The notes beneath the pieces were generated by a model. It ran no database searches. It was not told the DNA's origin and saw only the letters and a program-made list of their open reading frames with translations. From contig SBAY01000209.1 in assembly GCA_005239945.1 (NCBI GenBank), forward strand, positions 1 through 23,726: a stretch of 23,726 bases of DNA, read 5' to 3'. The position numbers and the translations under genes were made by a program. Shown here piece by piece: positions 7,822-14,373 of the stretch. Numbering within the stretch: position 1 is the stretch's first letter; every line of letters begins with the position of its first letter. The DNA comes from Nitrospira sp. GTDB taxonomy: Bacteria; UBA9089; CG2-30-40-21; SBAY01.

Positions 7822-8254
7822 GTAATCGGTCAGTGAATTGGGAAGGGGGGAATTTCTATAGGAAAGATACACCCCCCTACCCCCCTCTCAAGAGGATGAT
7901 ACCCCCTGCTTCCTCTCAAGACTTATCCTTACCCACAAGTTTCTCGGTTCAACAGAAAAGAGAGAAAGAGGAAGAGTCAAGGCTAAAGTCTTTGTTTCCT
8001 TTGTTGTGCATCCCTCCGCCATAAATGGTGGAGTTATTGGGAGAGGTAGAATTAACTTTGTTTTTTAGAGCAGGAGAGAAAGGAGCGAGGGAAACCGCCC
8101 CAATTGGACTTTAGCCCTGAATAGAATTTAGCAGGAAAAAGATATGGGTAAGGATAAGTTTAATAAGAGGGGTTAGGGGTCTGTGAAGTTCATTCTGCTA
8201 AAACAGAATAAATCTTCCGCTAAACAATTTCTCCCCAATTCACTGACCGATTAC
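7822..8254. mobile_element. 433-bp fold-back/MITE-like element with 21-bp perfect terminal repeats
   Basis: The ends 7822-7842 and 8234-8254 are perfect 21-bp inverted repeats (core taatcggtcagtgaattggg). Internal segments also pair across the centre: cttatccttaccca near 7921 with tgggtaaggataag near 8145; ggctaaagtc at 7981 with gactttagcc near 8105; and C-rich tracts near 7873-7890 with G-rich tracts near 8166-8182. A hairpin sits at the exact centre (8014-8033, CTCCGCCA TAAA TGGTGGAG). There is no transposase and no convincing coding frame; an open frame at 7833-8024 is low-complexity. This makes it a non-autonomous fold-back element or a long structured RNA. No clear target duplication was seen. 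Confidence 0.75.
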
Positions 8255-8273
8255 CGAAAACCGTAAAAATTTC

Positions 8274-8302
8274 TTTACAAAAAAGAAAAAATATGTTAAG
8301 AT
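8274..8302 (+). promoter_or_regulatory. promoter of the ATPase gene, apparently leaderless
   Basis: TTTACA (8274-8279), 17 nt, TAAGAT (8297-8302). The GTG start is at 8312 with no Shine-Dalgarno, so the transcript probably begins at or next to the start codon. The promoter lies 20 nt outside the right terminal repeat of the fold-back element. Confidence 0.5.
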
Positions 8303-8311
8303 TTCTTTATT

Positions 8312-9598
8312 GTGAAGAAAGAGACAATTAAAGAAATTATTAGAGATTTTCATAGTAGGATTCTTCCGCAGAGTAAAGGAAGGGATTTAAGTATCCCTCT
8401 TGATACAGGTAAAATTGTTACACTTTCCGGTGTCAGAAGAAGTGGCAAGACCTATCTTCTTTATGAAACGATTAAAAAACTAATAGCCAATAAAATACCT
8501 TATGAAAAAATCGTTTATATCAACCTTGAGGATGAAAGACTTGAGTTGAAAATGGATGATTTAGACCTGATACTGCAGGGTTACCTGGAACTTTATCCTG
8601 ATTATCCTTTATCAGATTGCTATTTATTTTTTGATGAAATTCAAAATGTAGATGGGTGGGAAAAATTTGTAAGGAGGATATACGATACCATAACAAAAAA
8701 CATCTACCTTACAGGTTCAAATTCCAAACTTTTAAGCAAAGAGCTCGCTACCTCATTATGGGGAAGAACAGTTACCTACGAGGTTTTCCCATTATCTTTT
8801 AGAGAATACTTACGATTTAATGAGGTAGAGGTAGATTTATATAATTCAAGAAATAAAGCCTTAACAATCAATCTCTTTGAGAAATTTTTATTGGAAGGCG
8901 GGTTTCCTGAGGTTGTAGGCGTTAAAGATAATTCTTTAAAGAACAGAATATTGCAAGAGTATTTTGATGTTATGCTCTACAGAGACATCATTGAGAGATT
9001 TAATATTACCAATCTACCTATTTTAAAATACCTTATAAAAAGGTTATTTGAGAATATAACAAACCCGGTGTCTGTCAATAAGATATACAATGAACTCAAA
9101 TCGCAGGGTTATAAAGTTGGCAAGAATTATCTTTACGAATGTCTTGATGCCGCTGAATCTGTCTATCTTTTTTTGATAGTTAAAAAGTATAACGAATTTG
9201 TTTTAAGGATGGAGTTGGGAGAAAAAAAGGCCTACTCAATAGATACAGGACTCTTAAATGGGGTTACCTTTAAGTTTTCGAAAGATTATGGGAAACTGCT
9301 TGAAAATGTTGTTCTTCTTGAGTTACACAAGAAAAACGAAAAGGTTTTTTTCTATAAAGGCAAAAAGGAATGTGATTTTATTGTTCTTACAGAATCAGGA
9401 GATAAAGCCATAATCCAGACAACCTACAGTCTAACAGACAAAGATACAAGAGAGCGGGAAATTGCAGGTCTGGTAGAGGCATGTAAAAAATTTAATAATA
9501 AGGAAGGATATATAATAACTATATCGGAAGAGGAAGAATTGAAAGAAGAAGGGATAACAATAAAAGTTATACCGTGTTATAAATATTTTACAGGCTGA
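8312..9598 (+). CDS. AAA_14 / DUF4143 family ATPase
   Basis: 428 residues, GTG start. It belongs to the widespread, functionally undefined family of single ATPases with an AAA_14 domain followed by DUF4143. Seen: Walker A GVRRSGKT (40-47); Walker B YLFFDEIQ (104-111) followed by the family's GWEKFVRRIYD; sensor-like IYLTGSNSKLLSKEL; GRTVTYEVFPLSFREYL, a hallmark of these proteins; then the DUF4143 half with LLENVVLLELHKK and ECDFIV...IIQTTYSL near the C-terminus, which resembles a PD-(D/E)XK-like fold. Such genes are often scattered in genomes and are suspected of mobility or defence roles, which is not shown here. It is a single-gene unit next to a fold-back element. Confidence 0.9.
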   Translation: MKKETIKEIIRDFHSRILPQSKGRDLSIPLDTGKIVTLSGVRRSGKTYLLYETIKKLIANKIPYEKIVYINLEDERLELKMDDLDLILQGYLELYPDYPLSDCYLFFDEIQNVDGWEKFVRRIYDTITKNIYLTGSNSKLLSKELATSLWGRTVTYEVFPLSFREYLRFNEVEVDLYNSRNKALTINLFEKFLLEGGFPEVVGVKDNSLKNRILQEYFDVMLYRDIIERFNITNLPILKYLIKRLFENITNPVSVNKIYNELKSQGYKVGKNYLYECLDAAESVYLFLIVKKYNEFVLRMELGEKKAYSIDTGLLNGVTFKFSKDYGKLLENVVLLELHKKNEKVFFYKGKKECDFIVLTESGDKAIIQTTYSLTDKDTREREIAGLVEACKKFNNKEGYIITISEEEELKEEGITIKVIPCYKYFTG

Positions 9599-9684
9599 AT
9601 TCATGAGATTGAATTAGCCCGCTAAACAGGCTTGCCTCTGGTAAGATATTATTACGAACAAATTACTAAGTGTGGTTTGATTCG

Positions 9685-9696
9685 ACCGCCGGCGGT
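9685..9696. repeat. 12-bp perfect palindrome downstream of the FGE fragment
   Basis: ACCGCCGGCGGT, a G+C-only core, lies 14 nt past the stop codon of the fragment at 9711-9860 on its coding strand. In diversity-generating retroelements a hairpin or cruciform often sits just downstream of the variable region. Here that role is only suggested by position. Confidence 0.4.
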
Positions 9697-9710
9697 AAAG
9701 GGTAAAAAGG

Positions 9711-9860
9711 CTAAATGGTAACTGTCCTGGCCAGCCGCATACCGCGGTTGACATCACGGTCCCCAGGCCCGTGGCCACGAGAAGTACTGCGGAAGTACCC
9801 CGGGTAGTCGCCGCGCCACGAAGCACCTCGCAAAACACGGCTGCCAATCTTATCCAACCC
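9711..9860 (-). pseudogene. C-terminal fragment of an FGE-sulfatase/C-type-lectin-fold protein (DGR variable-region-like)
   Basis: Read on the minus strand from just after an in-frame TAA (9863-9861) to TAG (9713-9711): 49 codons with no ATG before the C-terminal end. The peptide contains RVLRGASW, then YFRSTSRG, then RGMRLAR. These align with the C-terminal signature of formylglycine-generating-enzyme/SUMF1-like domains (RVLRGGSW...RSA.R...GFRLAR). This part of the fold is the usual variable region of diversity-generating retroelements. Several codons fit an AAC-to-NNC origin (CGC GGC GAC TAC; GGC CAC). The segment is about 66 percent GC in an AT-rich window, so it is foreign or heavily mutagenised. 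The N-terminal domain is missing, replaced by a word repeat at 9861. No reverse transcriptase or template is in the window. Confidence 0.6.
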
Positions 9861-10172
9861 TTAAGTCTTTAGTCTATGGTCTAATGTTTGAATTGAAGTA
9901 GTAAGTGCTATATATATGTACAGTAGCGACTTACACGCTCCTTGTTTTCTTGAGGTGATTTCCCGGACGACCTCTGGAATCAACTGGTGCTAATATCTCT
10001 TGAATCACTATTAAAAGTGCGAAAACTTCTGTTCGGATTTAACCGTTTCATTCAAGGCGACGATTGACTCAAACACGGTTATACTCGGGTCATACAGGTA
10101 AAACAACGGCAAGGTTTTGGAAAGTATTTGAAAGACATTTATTTCGATAGGGATTTGTCTGGGTAAGGTATG
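9861..10172. other. 312 nt without a gene; partial copy of the word palindrome
   Basis: 9861-9898 is a half copy of the palindrome at 6103-6357: it matches the reverse complement of about 6122-6165 and shares the words taagtcttt, agtctat, ggtctaatg and gaattgaagt. The remaining 270 nt have stops in all frames. A weak hairpin is possible near 9954-9976 (gaggt/acctc). I see no known RNA family or gene. Confidence 0.5.
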
Positions 10173-11408
10173 TTAGACATATCTAATTTTATCATCGGCT
10201 AATAGTGCCTTTTTTGTATAGCTACATCTTGGATTCCAGAGTAACCATTCATCCAACCCCTGAGCATAAACAGCCTTGATTTGAGCCCTAACTTCGCTTG
10301 CCCCATAGGTGGTCCCAAGTGAAAAATCCTGTAGCCAGGGACGAATTTTACAGTTTGTCCCTTTAATCTGTTGATTTGCATCCCTCAGACTTAAAAATAT
10401 GGTTTTGTAGGCTTGAGAATCAGGGTCAGCCATTCCATAAGAGCCTTTGGCATAATGAGAGGGGTAAATCATCGGCGAGATATAGTCTATATTTTCAACT
10501 ATATTTTTAAATTTCTGCCCAATACCAACATCGTCCTTACAGGTAGTTAAACCAAAAATATCTATGGATAAAAATGCGGTTGTCCCAAGAGTCTGCTTGG
10601 CAAATTTGCTAAATTCATTGATGGCCTTTTCTGCCTTTTCCTCTGAATGTTCACAACCATAACAACAATTTCTTATCTGACCATCCGATGGAAATCTCAC
10701 ATAATCGAATTGAATCTCATCAAAACCATGACGGACAGCATCCTGGGCAATAGCCAGATTATATTCCCAGATTTCTTTTAAATAAGGGTTAACCCATGCT
10801 TTTCCTTTATCGTCACGCCATAAATTCCCTGATTTATCTAAAACAGCTAAATGGGGTTTTTTAGTAGCCAGTTGCTCATCTTTGAAAACAGTAATCCGGG
10901 CAATCTTGTAAAGGCCATATTCATTGCACAAGGAAATAATTTTATCAATATCCCTGATTCTTTTTTGAGTTGCCTTGATTTCTTTGGCAAGGGGCACATC
11001 TACCTCATAGCCAATGATTCCATCTACCTCCTTGAGGTCAATGACAACAGTGTTAAGTTCGGTTTCTTTTAGCAGGTTAATCATCTTTTGAAACAGGACA
11101 TTACTTCCGGCAACCCAACTGGTTACATGAATACCTTTTACCTTGAATTGTGGTATGTTCGAGGTTGTTCCAGAAAGACTTGGGTAGTCTTGAGTTTTTG
11201 GTTGGGTTGATGAGGTACTGCTTCCCAATAAAGTATTATTTCTTAATGTATTACTTCCTGGAAGGATACTTGTCAATGAGTAAGTTTTGCCCATATTGGA
11301 TTTCAGGTTAGCCTGAACTACCTGGGGAATACTAAGATGAACATAACCACCAAGACATATCATTAAACTTATAAATATAATTGCTTTTAGAATTAAGCGG
11401 TGAATCAT
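10173..11408 (-). CDS. DUF4015 putative glycoside hydrolase, membrane-anchored or secreted
   Basis: 411 residues. An N-terminal hydrophobic segment (about residues 5-24, LILKAIIFISLMICLGG) acts as signal peptide or anchor. A Ser/Thr-rich linker (about 42-88) leads into a TIM-barrel-like domain from about residue 90. Recognised signatures are VKGIHVTSWVAGS, NTVVIDLKEVDGIIGY (119-134), KIARITVFKD, FDEIQFDYVRFPSDG (229-243) and YISPMIYPSHYAKGSYG. These are the conserved blocks of DUF4015 (PF13200), a putative glycoside hydrolase family; the acidic residues in FDEIQFDY are the likely catalytic region. The domain probably acts on polysaccharide outside the cytoplasm. ATG 11408 has only a purine-rich leader (AAAGAAAAG). 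A promoter is at 11508-11536. Confidence 0.9.
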   Translation of the reverse strand: MIHRLILKAIIFISLMICLGGYVHLSIPQVVQANLKSNMGKTYSLTSILPGSNTLRNNTLLGSSTSSTQPKTQDYPSLSGTTSNIPQFKVKGIHVTSWVAGSNVLFQKMINLLKETELNTVVIDLKEVDGIIGYEVDVPLAKEIKATQKRIRDIDKIISLCNEYGLYKIARITVFKDEQLATKKPHLAVLDKSGNLWRDDKGKAWVNPYLKEIWEYNLAIAQDAVRHGFDEIQFDYVRFPSDGQIRNCCYGCEHSEEKAEKAINEFSKFAKQTLGTTAFLSIDIFGLTTCKDDVGIGQKFKNIVENIDYISPMIYPSHYAKGSYGMADPDSQAYKTIFLSLRDANQQIKGTNCKIRPWLQDFSLGTTYGASEVRAQIKAVYAQGLDEWLLWNPRCSYTKKALLADDKIRYV

Positions 11409-11507
11409 CTTTTCTTTTTCTATGCCTCAACAGTTCATCGATAATTTGACTAATACCTGACCCCTTCCCCCCTCTTCCAAGTATAAATTTCCCTCTATCC
11501 TCTGATT

Positions 11508-11536
11508 ATTATACCAAACAATTAAACTAAATGCAA
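11508..11536 (-). promoter_or_regulatory. probable promoter of the DUF4015 gene
   Basis: On the minus strand: TTGCAT (11536-11531), 17 nt, exact TATAAT (11513-11508), about 100 nt upstream of the ATG. The -35 box is weak and the -10 box is consensus. Confidence 0.5.
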
Positions 11537-11620
11537 CAAAAAATTAATTAAAATATAATTGGATGTATTCGCTTAATTTGTTTACTAAAGATAAAGATAA
11601 AATAGTAAAAATAAAAATGT

Positions 11621-11654
11621 AGAAAAATGCTAAAAAAAAAACAGAAAAATGCTA
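11621..11654 (+). promoter_or_regulatory. 12-bp direct repeats two helical turns apart, putative operator
   Basis: AGAAAAATGCTA occurs exactly at 11621-11632 and again at 11643-11654. The 22-bp periodicity places both on the same DNA face. The second copy ends 11 bp before the -35 box of the regulator promoter. This geometry suits an AraC- or response-regulator-type activator, possibly autoregulation by the gene at 11727. Confidence 0.45.
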
Positions 11655-11665
11655 CAATTTTTAAC

Positions 11666-11694
11666 TTGACTTATGAATGATTATCATGTATATT
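11666..11694 (+). promoter_or_regulatory. sigma70 promoter of the RiPP-locus regulator
   Basis: TTGACT (11666-11671), 17-nt spacer, TATATT (11689-11694). The spacer contains a 5-1-5 palindrome ATGATtATCAT (11677-11687), similar to half of the larger palindrome at 15357-15381, so a repressor could bind between the boxes. Confidence 0.7.
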
Positions 11695-11726
11695 TACTTT
11701 AATTAAAGTATAATCAGTGGAAGTCC

Positions 11727-12490
11727 ATGTCCAAAAAAAAGGAACTTTTGATGATTAATCATAAGCAACACAATGTTCTAATAGTAGATAATGATTATGG
11801 TATGAGGGAGGGATTAACCAGTGTTTTAGAAAATGAATATACGGTATTGGGTGTAGGGGAAGAAAAAGAGGCAATAAATGTTATAAAGAACAATTCAATA
11901 GATGTAGTGATACTTGAGATAGAATTACCCGAGATAGACGGATTTAAGGTACTTCAACGAATAAAAGAAATAAATAATGAGATAATAGTTATTTTAATTA
12001 CTGCTTATGGCTCAAAAGAAATAATAATTCAAGCATTACGGTTAAATGCAGATGATTATTTGGACAAACCGATTGATATAAGAAGTCTAAAAACAAGGAT
12101 AAGAAGTTTATTAGAATTAAAAAAAAAAGTCCCTATAATTTCAGAGAATATCCATTAGATATAGAGAATCGACTTGATAAATCAGAAGAAATACTTAAAG
12201 CAAACAATGGTAGGGATAAATTATTTGATATAGCAAAGAAAGTATATTTAAATCCAAAATACCTCAGCAGAGTATTTAAGAAAAAGAATGGTAAAAGTTT
12301 TACGCAGCTACGAACAGAAATAAAAATGGAATACGCAAAAAATCTATTACAAAATACTAACTTAACAATCGACCAGATAGCTTACGAAGTTGGCTATTCT
12401 CACTGGAGTTCGTTTACGAGGAAATTTAAAAGAGAAGAAAAATGTTCTCCTATTTTATATCGTAAGATGAATAAAATAAGCGATACTTAA
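11727..12490 (+). CDS. receiver plus AraC-type HTH response regulator, split by a -1 frameshift at A10
   Basis: Frame 1 (11727-12158) encodes a receiver: D21/D23 pocket, T92 in ITAYG, K114 in LDKPI. The phospho-acceptor position is Glu (E64 in VVILEIELPEIDG) instead of Asp. At the A10 run 12119-12128 the -1 frame opens and continues without a stop to TAA at 12488-12490. It gives a linker and then a complete AraC-family DNA-binding domain of two HTH units (DIAKKVYLNPKYLSRVFKKK... and TIDQIAYEVGYSHWSSFTRKFKRE). The tract contains the slippery heptamer A_AAA_AAA in the right frame. One extra A would restore a single protein of about 254 residues. Either the ATG at 11727 or the ATG at 11751 (AAGGAA 6 nt upstream) may be the start. 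It lies upstream of the peptide cluster and probably controls it. Sequencing error is an alternative for the frameshift. Confidence 0.75.
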
Positions 12491-12523
12491 AGTTCTTATT
12501 TAGGCCAGTCTTCGGATAAATCA

Positions 12524-12548
12524 GAGTTCTGCGATGTTTAAAGAACTC
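12524..12548 (+). promoter_or_regulatory. hairpin/operator just upstream of the precursor Shine-Dalgarno
   Basis: GAGTTCT (12524-12530) and AGAACTC (12542-12548) are perfect 7-bp inverted repeats with an 11-nt loop. A further agttct lies at 12492-12497. It could be a regulator site or an RNA stem. A run of eight A follows instead of U, so it is not a terminator for the + strand. Confidence 0.4.
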
Positions 12549-12570
12549 AAAAAAAAGGAGGTGAAATAAG

Positions 12571-12729
12571 ATGCTTAAATTACTTGAAAGTGATCATTCC
12601 GTGAAGGTACCAGATATGGCATTAGGTCACTTTGTTCCAGATTTTGGTCTGGGACATCTAATCCCTGATATGGGATTAGGTCATCTGATACCAGATATGG
12701 GCTTAGGTCATTTTGTTCCTGAGGGATGA
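12571..12729 (+). CDS. repetitive RiPP-like precursor peptide, 52 aa
   Basis: A short gene with an ideal Shine-Dalgarno, AAGGAGGTGA (12555-12564), 6 nt before the ATG. A 13-residue leader (MLKLLESDHSVKV) is followed by four consecutive 9-residue units with consensus PD[MF][AG]LGH[FL][VI] at residues 14-22, 23-31, 32-40 and 41-49, then PEG and TGA. At the DNA level these are four 27-nt units (12610-12717) that differ at many third positions while keeping the protein pattern, which points to selection on the peptide. There is no Cys. Each unit keeps one Pro, Asp, Leu, Gly and His. The radical SAM/SPASM gene 242 nt downstream and a methyltransferase make it the likely substrate of post-translational modification. 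I do not recognise a named family. A repeat-encoded metal-binding peptide is the main alternative. Confidence 0.75.
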   Translation: MLKLLESDHSVKVPDMALGHFVPDFGLGHLIPDMGLGHLIPDMGLGHFVPEG

Positions 12730-12739
12730 TCTTTTATCC

Positions 12740-12957
12740 AGGAGGAGTAGTTACAGAAATTTTTATGTAGCTACTCCTCCTCTCAATAATTTCAAGTAGA
12801 GTTCTGCAAAATGGATAATTTGTAAGACAAATAGATGGTAGCCGCAACCTTTAGGTTGCGTAATGCGTTGCAAATTAAGGATGTTATGATTCGCAGGCTA
12901 AAGCCTGCGGCTACCAATTTTGCATTTTGCAGAAGTCTATAATTTCAAGAGGAGGAG
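12740..12957 (+). promoter_or_regulatory. mutually exclusive RNA hairpins between precursor and maturase
   Basis: Arm A (12740-12750, AGGAGGAGTAG) pairs perfectly over 11 bp with arm B (12771-12781, CTACTCCTCCT). Part of B plus two more bases (12774-12783, CTCCTCCTCT) is also perfectly complementary over 10 bp to arm C (12948-12957, AGAGGAGGAG), which lies in the Shine-Dalgarno region of the radical SAM gene. A:B and B:C cannot both form. A lies 10 nt after the precursor stop codon, so ribosomes terminating there could open A:B. No U-tract follows, so this is not a simple terminator. Confidence 0.5.
12797..12938. mobile_element. MITE-like element flanked by 11-bp direct repeats
   Basis: The terminal inverted repeats 12798-12812 and 12924-12938 match at 14 of 15 positions (aga[g/c]ttctgcaaaat). 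Inside, ggtagccgca (12837-12846) pairs with tgcggctacc (12906-12915), and two small hairpins occur (CGCAACC TTTA GGTTGCG and CGCAGGC TAAA GCCTGCG). The flanks carry the exact 11-bp direct repeat ataatttcaag at 12786-12796 and 12939-12949, consistent with a target-site duplication. There is no coding capacity. It sits between the precursor and the maturase gene. Confidence 0.75.
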
Positions 12958-12971
12958 GAGAAGTTACTTTT

Positions 12972-14321
12972 ATGAAATCTTCATTTTATAATGTTTATAT
13001 CCAGATTAAAGAAGGGAATTATGTTCTTTTTAACACCTTAAATAACAGTTTAGCAATTATTGATGAAAAAGGGAAGAATATGATTGATGCTCCAGATGAA
13101 TTTATGGACGAAGAATTAAAAGAATTCATCAGCAAAGGGTTCATCATAACTAATGAATCTGATGAAAAAGATTTAATTTCTGTAAGAATGAATCATAATA
13201 AATTTAAGAATTCCAAGGCCCATTTTATGATCACTATTACTTTTACTTGCAACTGTGCTTGTAAATATTGCTTTGAAGGTAAACAACAACATAAGGGTGT
13301 ATTGGATGAAATAAATTCAAATAAAATTCGAAAATTTATAACTAATTTATTAAATGCAAATAATTATCAAGAAGTACAAATCGATTGGTTTGGCGGAGAA
13401 CCATTATTGTTCTTAAAGATTCTTGAAAGAGAAATGACTGTATATAAGAAATTGTTTGAAGATAGACACCTTCCCTATAAATTTAGAATATACACTAATG
13501 GAACAATTTGGAATAAAAAAATAGATGATTTCCTTTCTTCTTTTAATATCAAGGATTTGCAAATTACTTTTGATGGTGCAAAAGAAGAACATGACCAACG
13601 AAGAGTATTAAAGAAGAAAGCAGAAGGTACTTACGATTTAATTAAGAAAAATCTTGTTCAAATTGTTAAGAGGTTTCCTGTAATACTACGTATTAATATT
13701 GATAAGGTTAATTACAGAAATTTTGGAATTCTTTTAAACGATTTGAAGGTGAGTGAATTTTTGGATGTTCCTTTGGATATCTTAGCTATTCAATCTATGA
13801 CCTCTGCTTGCGGTAATTATGGCAATGCTATCTCAGATGAGGAAATTGTTAAATTGCTTCCATCTTTGTGGTTTGATGCAATAAAAAAGGGATTCAGAAT
13901 TTATGTTAGACCGCAAACTAGTTATATTTATTGTTCTACCTTTTGTGATTCAACTTTTATTTTCGATTTTAATGCTAATATCTTTAAATGTGCTGTTTTG
14001 CAATATGATGAAACCCATAAAATAGGAACACTTAATACAGAGGGGGAAATAAAAAATCTTAGAAATGAGTATTATCAATGGATGTCAAGAAACCCATTAG
14101 AATTTGATAAATGCAGAATATGTAAATTATTGCCAGTTTGTGGTGGTGGTTGTGGTGGAGCAGCCAAATATAAATATGGAACATTTAAAATAAATAACTG
14201 TTTTGATAATAATATTGACTTGTTGAAAATTAGGTTGTTAATTCATATGTATTATAAATATCCTGAACTTGTTTCATTAGAATTTTTAGAAAATTATATA
14301 AACGAAAGTTGCCACCTATAA
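12972..14321 (+). CDS. radical SAM/SPASM peptide maturase
   Basis: 449 residues. I set the start at ATG 12972 (GGAGGAG about 11-15 nt upstream); an upstream TTG at 12927 would draw its first codons from the MITE. Seen: an N-terminal 90-residue region beginning FYNVYIQIKEGNYVLFNTLN, typical of peptide-binding or recognition parts of RiPP maturases; the radical SAM cluster motif C93-x3-C97-x2-C100 followed by FEG; the SAM-binding WFGGEP (139-144); and a C-terminal SPASM domain with C340, C381-x2-C384-x5-C390-x3-C394 and C410 for auxiliary Fe-S clusters. Enzymes of this layout install thioether, C-C or epimerised residues in ribosomal peptides. The precursor at 12571 has no Cys, so C-C/C-O crosslinking or epimerisation is more likely than thioether formation. 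It is followed by the methyltransferase after 52 nt. Confidence 0.92.
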   Translation: MKSSFYNVYIQIKEGNYVLFNTLNNSLAIIDEKGKNMIDAPDEFMDEELKEFISKGFIITNESDEKDLISVRMNHNKFKNSKAHFMITITFTCNCACKYCFEGKQQHKGVLDEINSNKIRKFITNLLNANNYQEVQIDWFGGEPLLFLKILEREMTVYKKLFEDRHLPYKFRIYTNGTIWNKKIDDFLSSFNIKDLQITFDGAKEEHDQRRVLKKKAEGTYDLIKKNLVQIVKRFPVILRINIDKVNYRNFGILLNDLKVSEFLDVPLDILAIQSMTSACGNYGNAISDEEIVKLLPSLWFDAIKKGFRIYVRPQTSYIYCSTFCDSTFIFDFNANIFKCAVLQYDETHKIGTLNTEGEIKNLRNEYYQWMSRNPLEFDKCRICKLLPVCGGGCGGAAKYKYGTFKINNCFDNNIDLLKIRLLIHMYYKYPELVSLEFLENYINESCHL

Positions 14322-14373
14322 CACATAGATGCTAAAGGCAATGATAATCAGAAACAAGTAAAGGAGAGAACTC

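Noticed and set aside
7833..8024. 63-codon open frame in the fold-back element
   Set aside because: Proline/serine-rich translation of C-rich repeat tracts with no ribosome site; it lies in one arm of a palindrome.
9614..9847. 77-codon minus-strand frame starting MAAVFCEVLRG
   Set aside because: It overlaps the FGE fragment in another frame. The frame at 9711-9860 carries the recognisable RVLRG...RLAR signature, so this one is a shadow.
9711..9860. GC-rich island as a structured RNA (SRP, RNase P or tmRNA)
   Set aside because: None of the conserved cores of these RNAs is present, and the region is explained better as FGE-domain coding sequence.
12740..12781. Rho-independent terminator after the precursor gene
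   Set aside because: The 11-bp stem has a 20-nt loop and is not followed by a U-tract; the competing pairing with the maturase Shine-Dalgarno is more informative.
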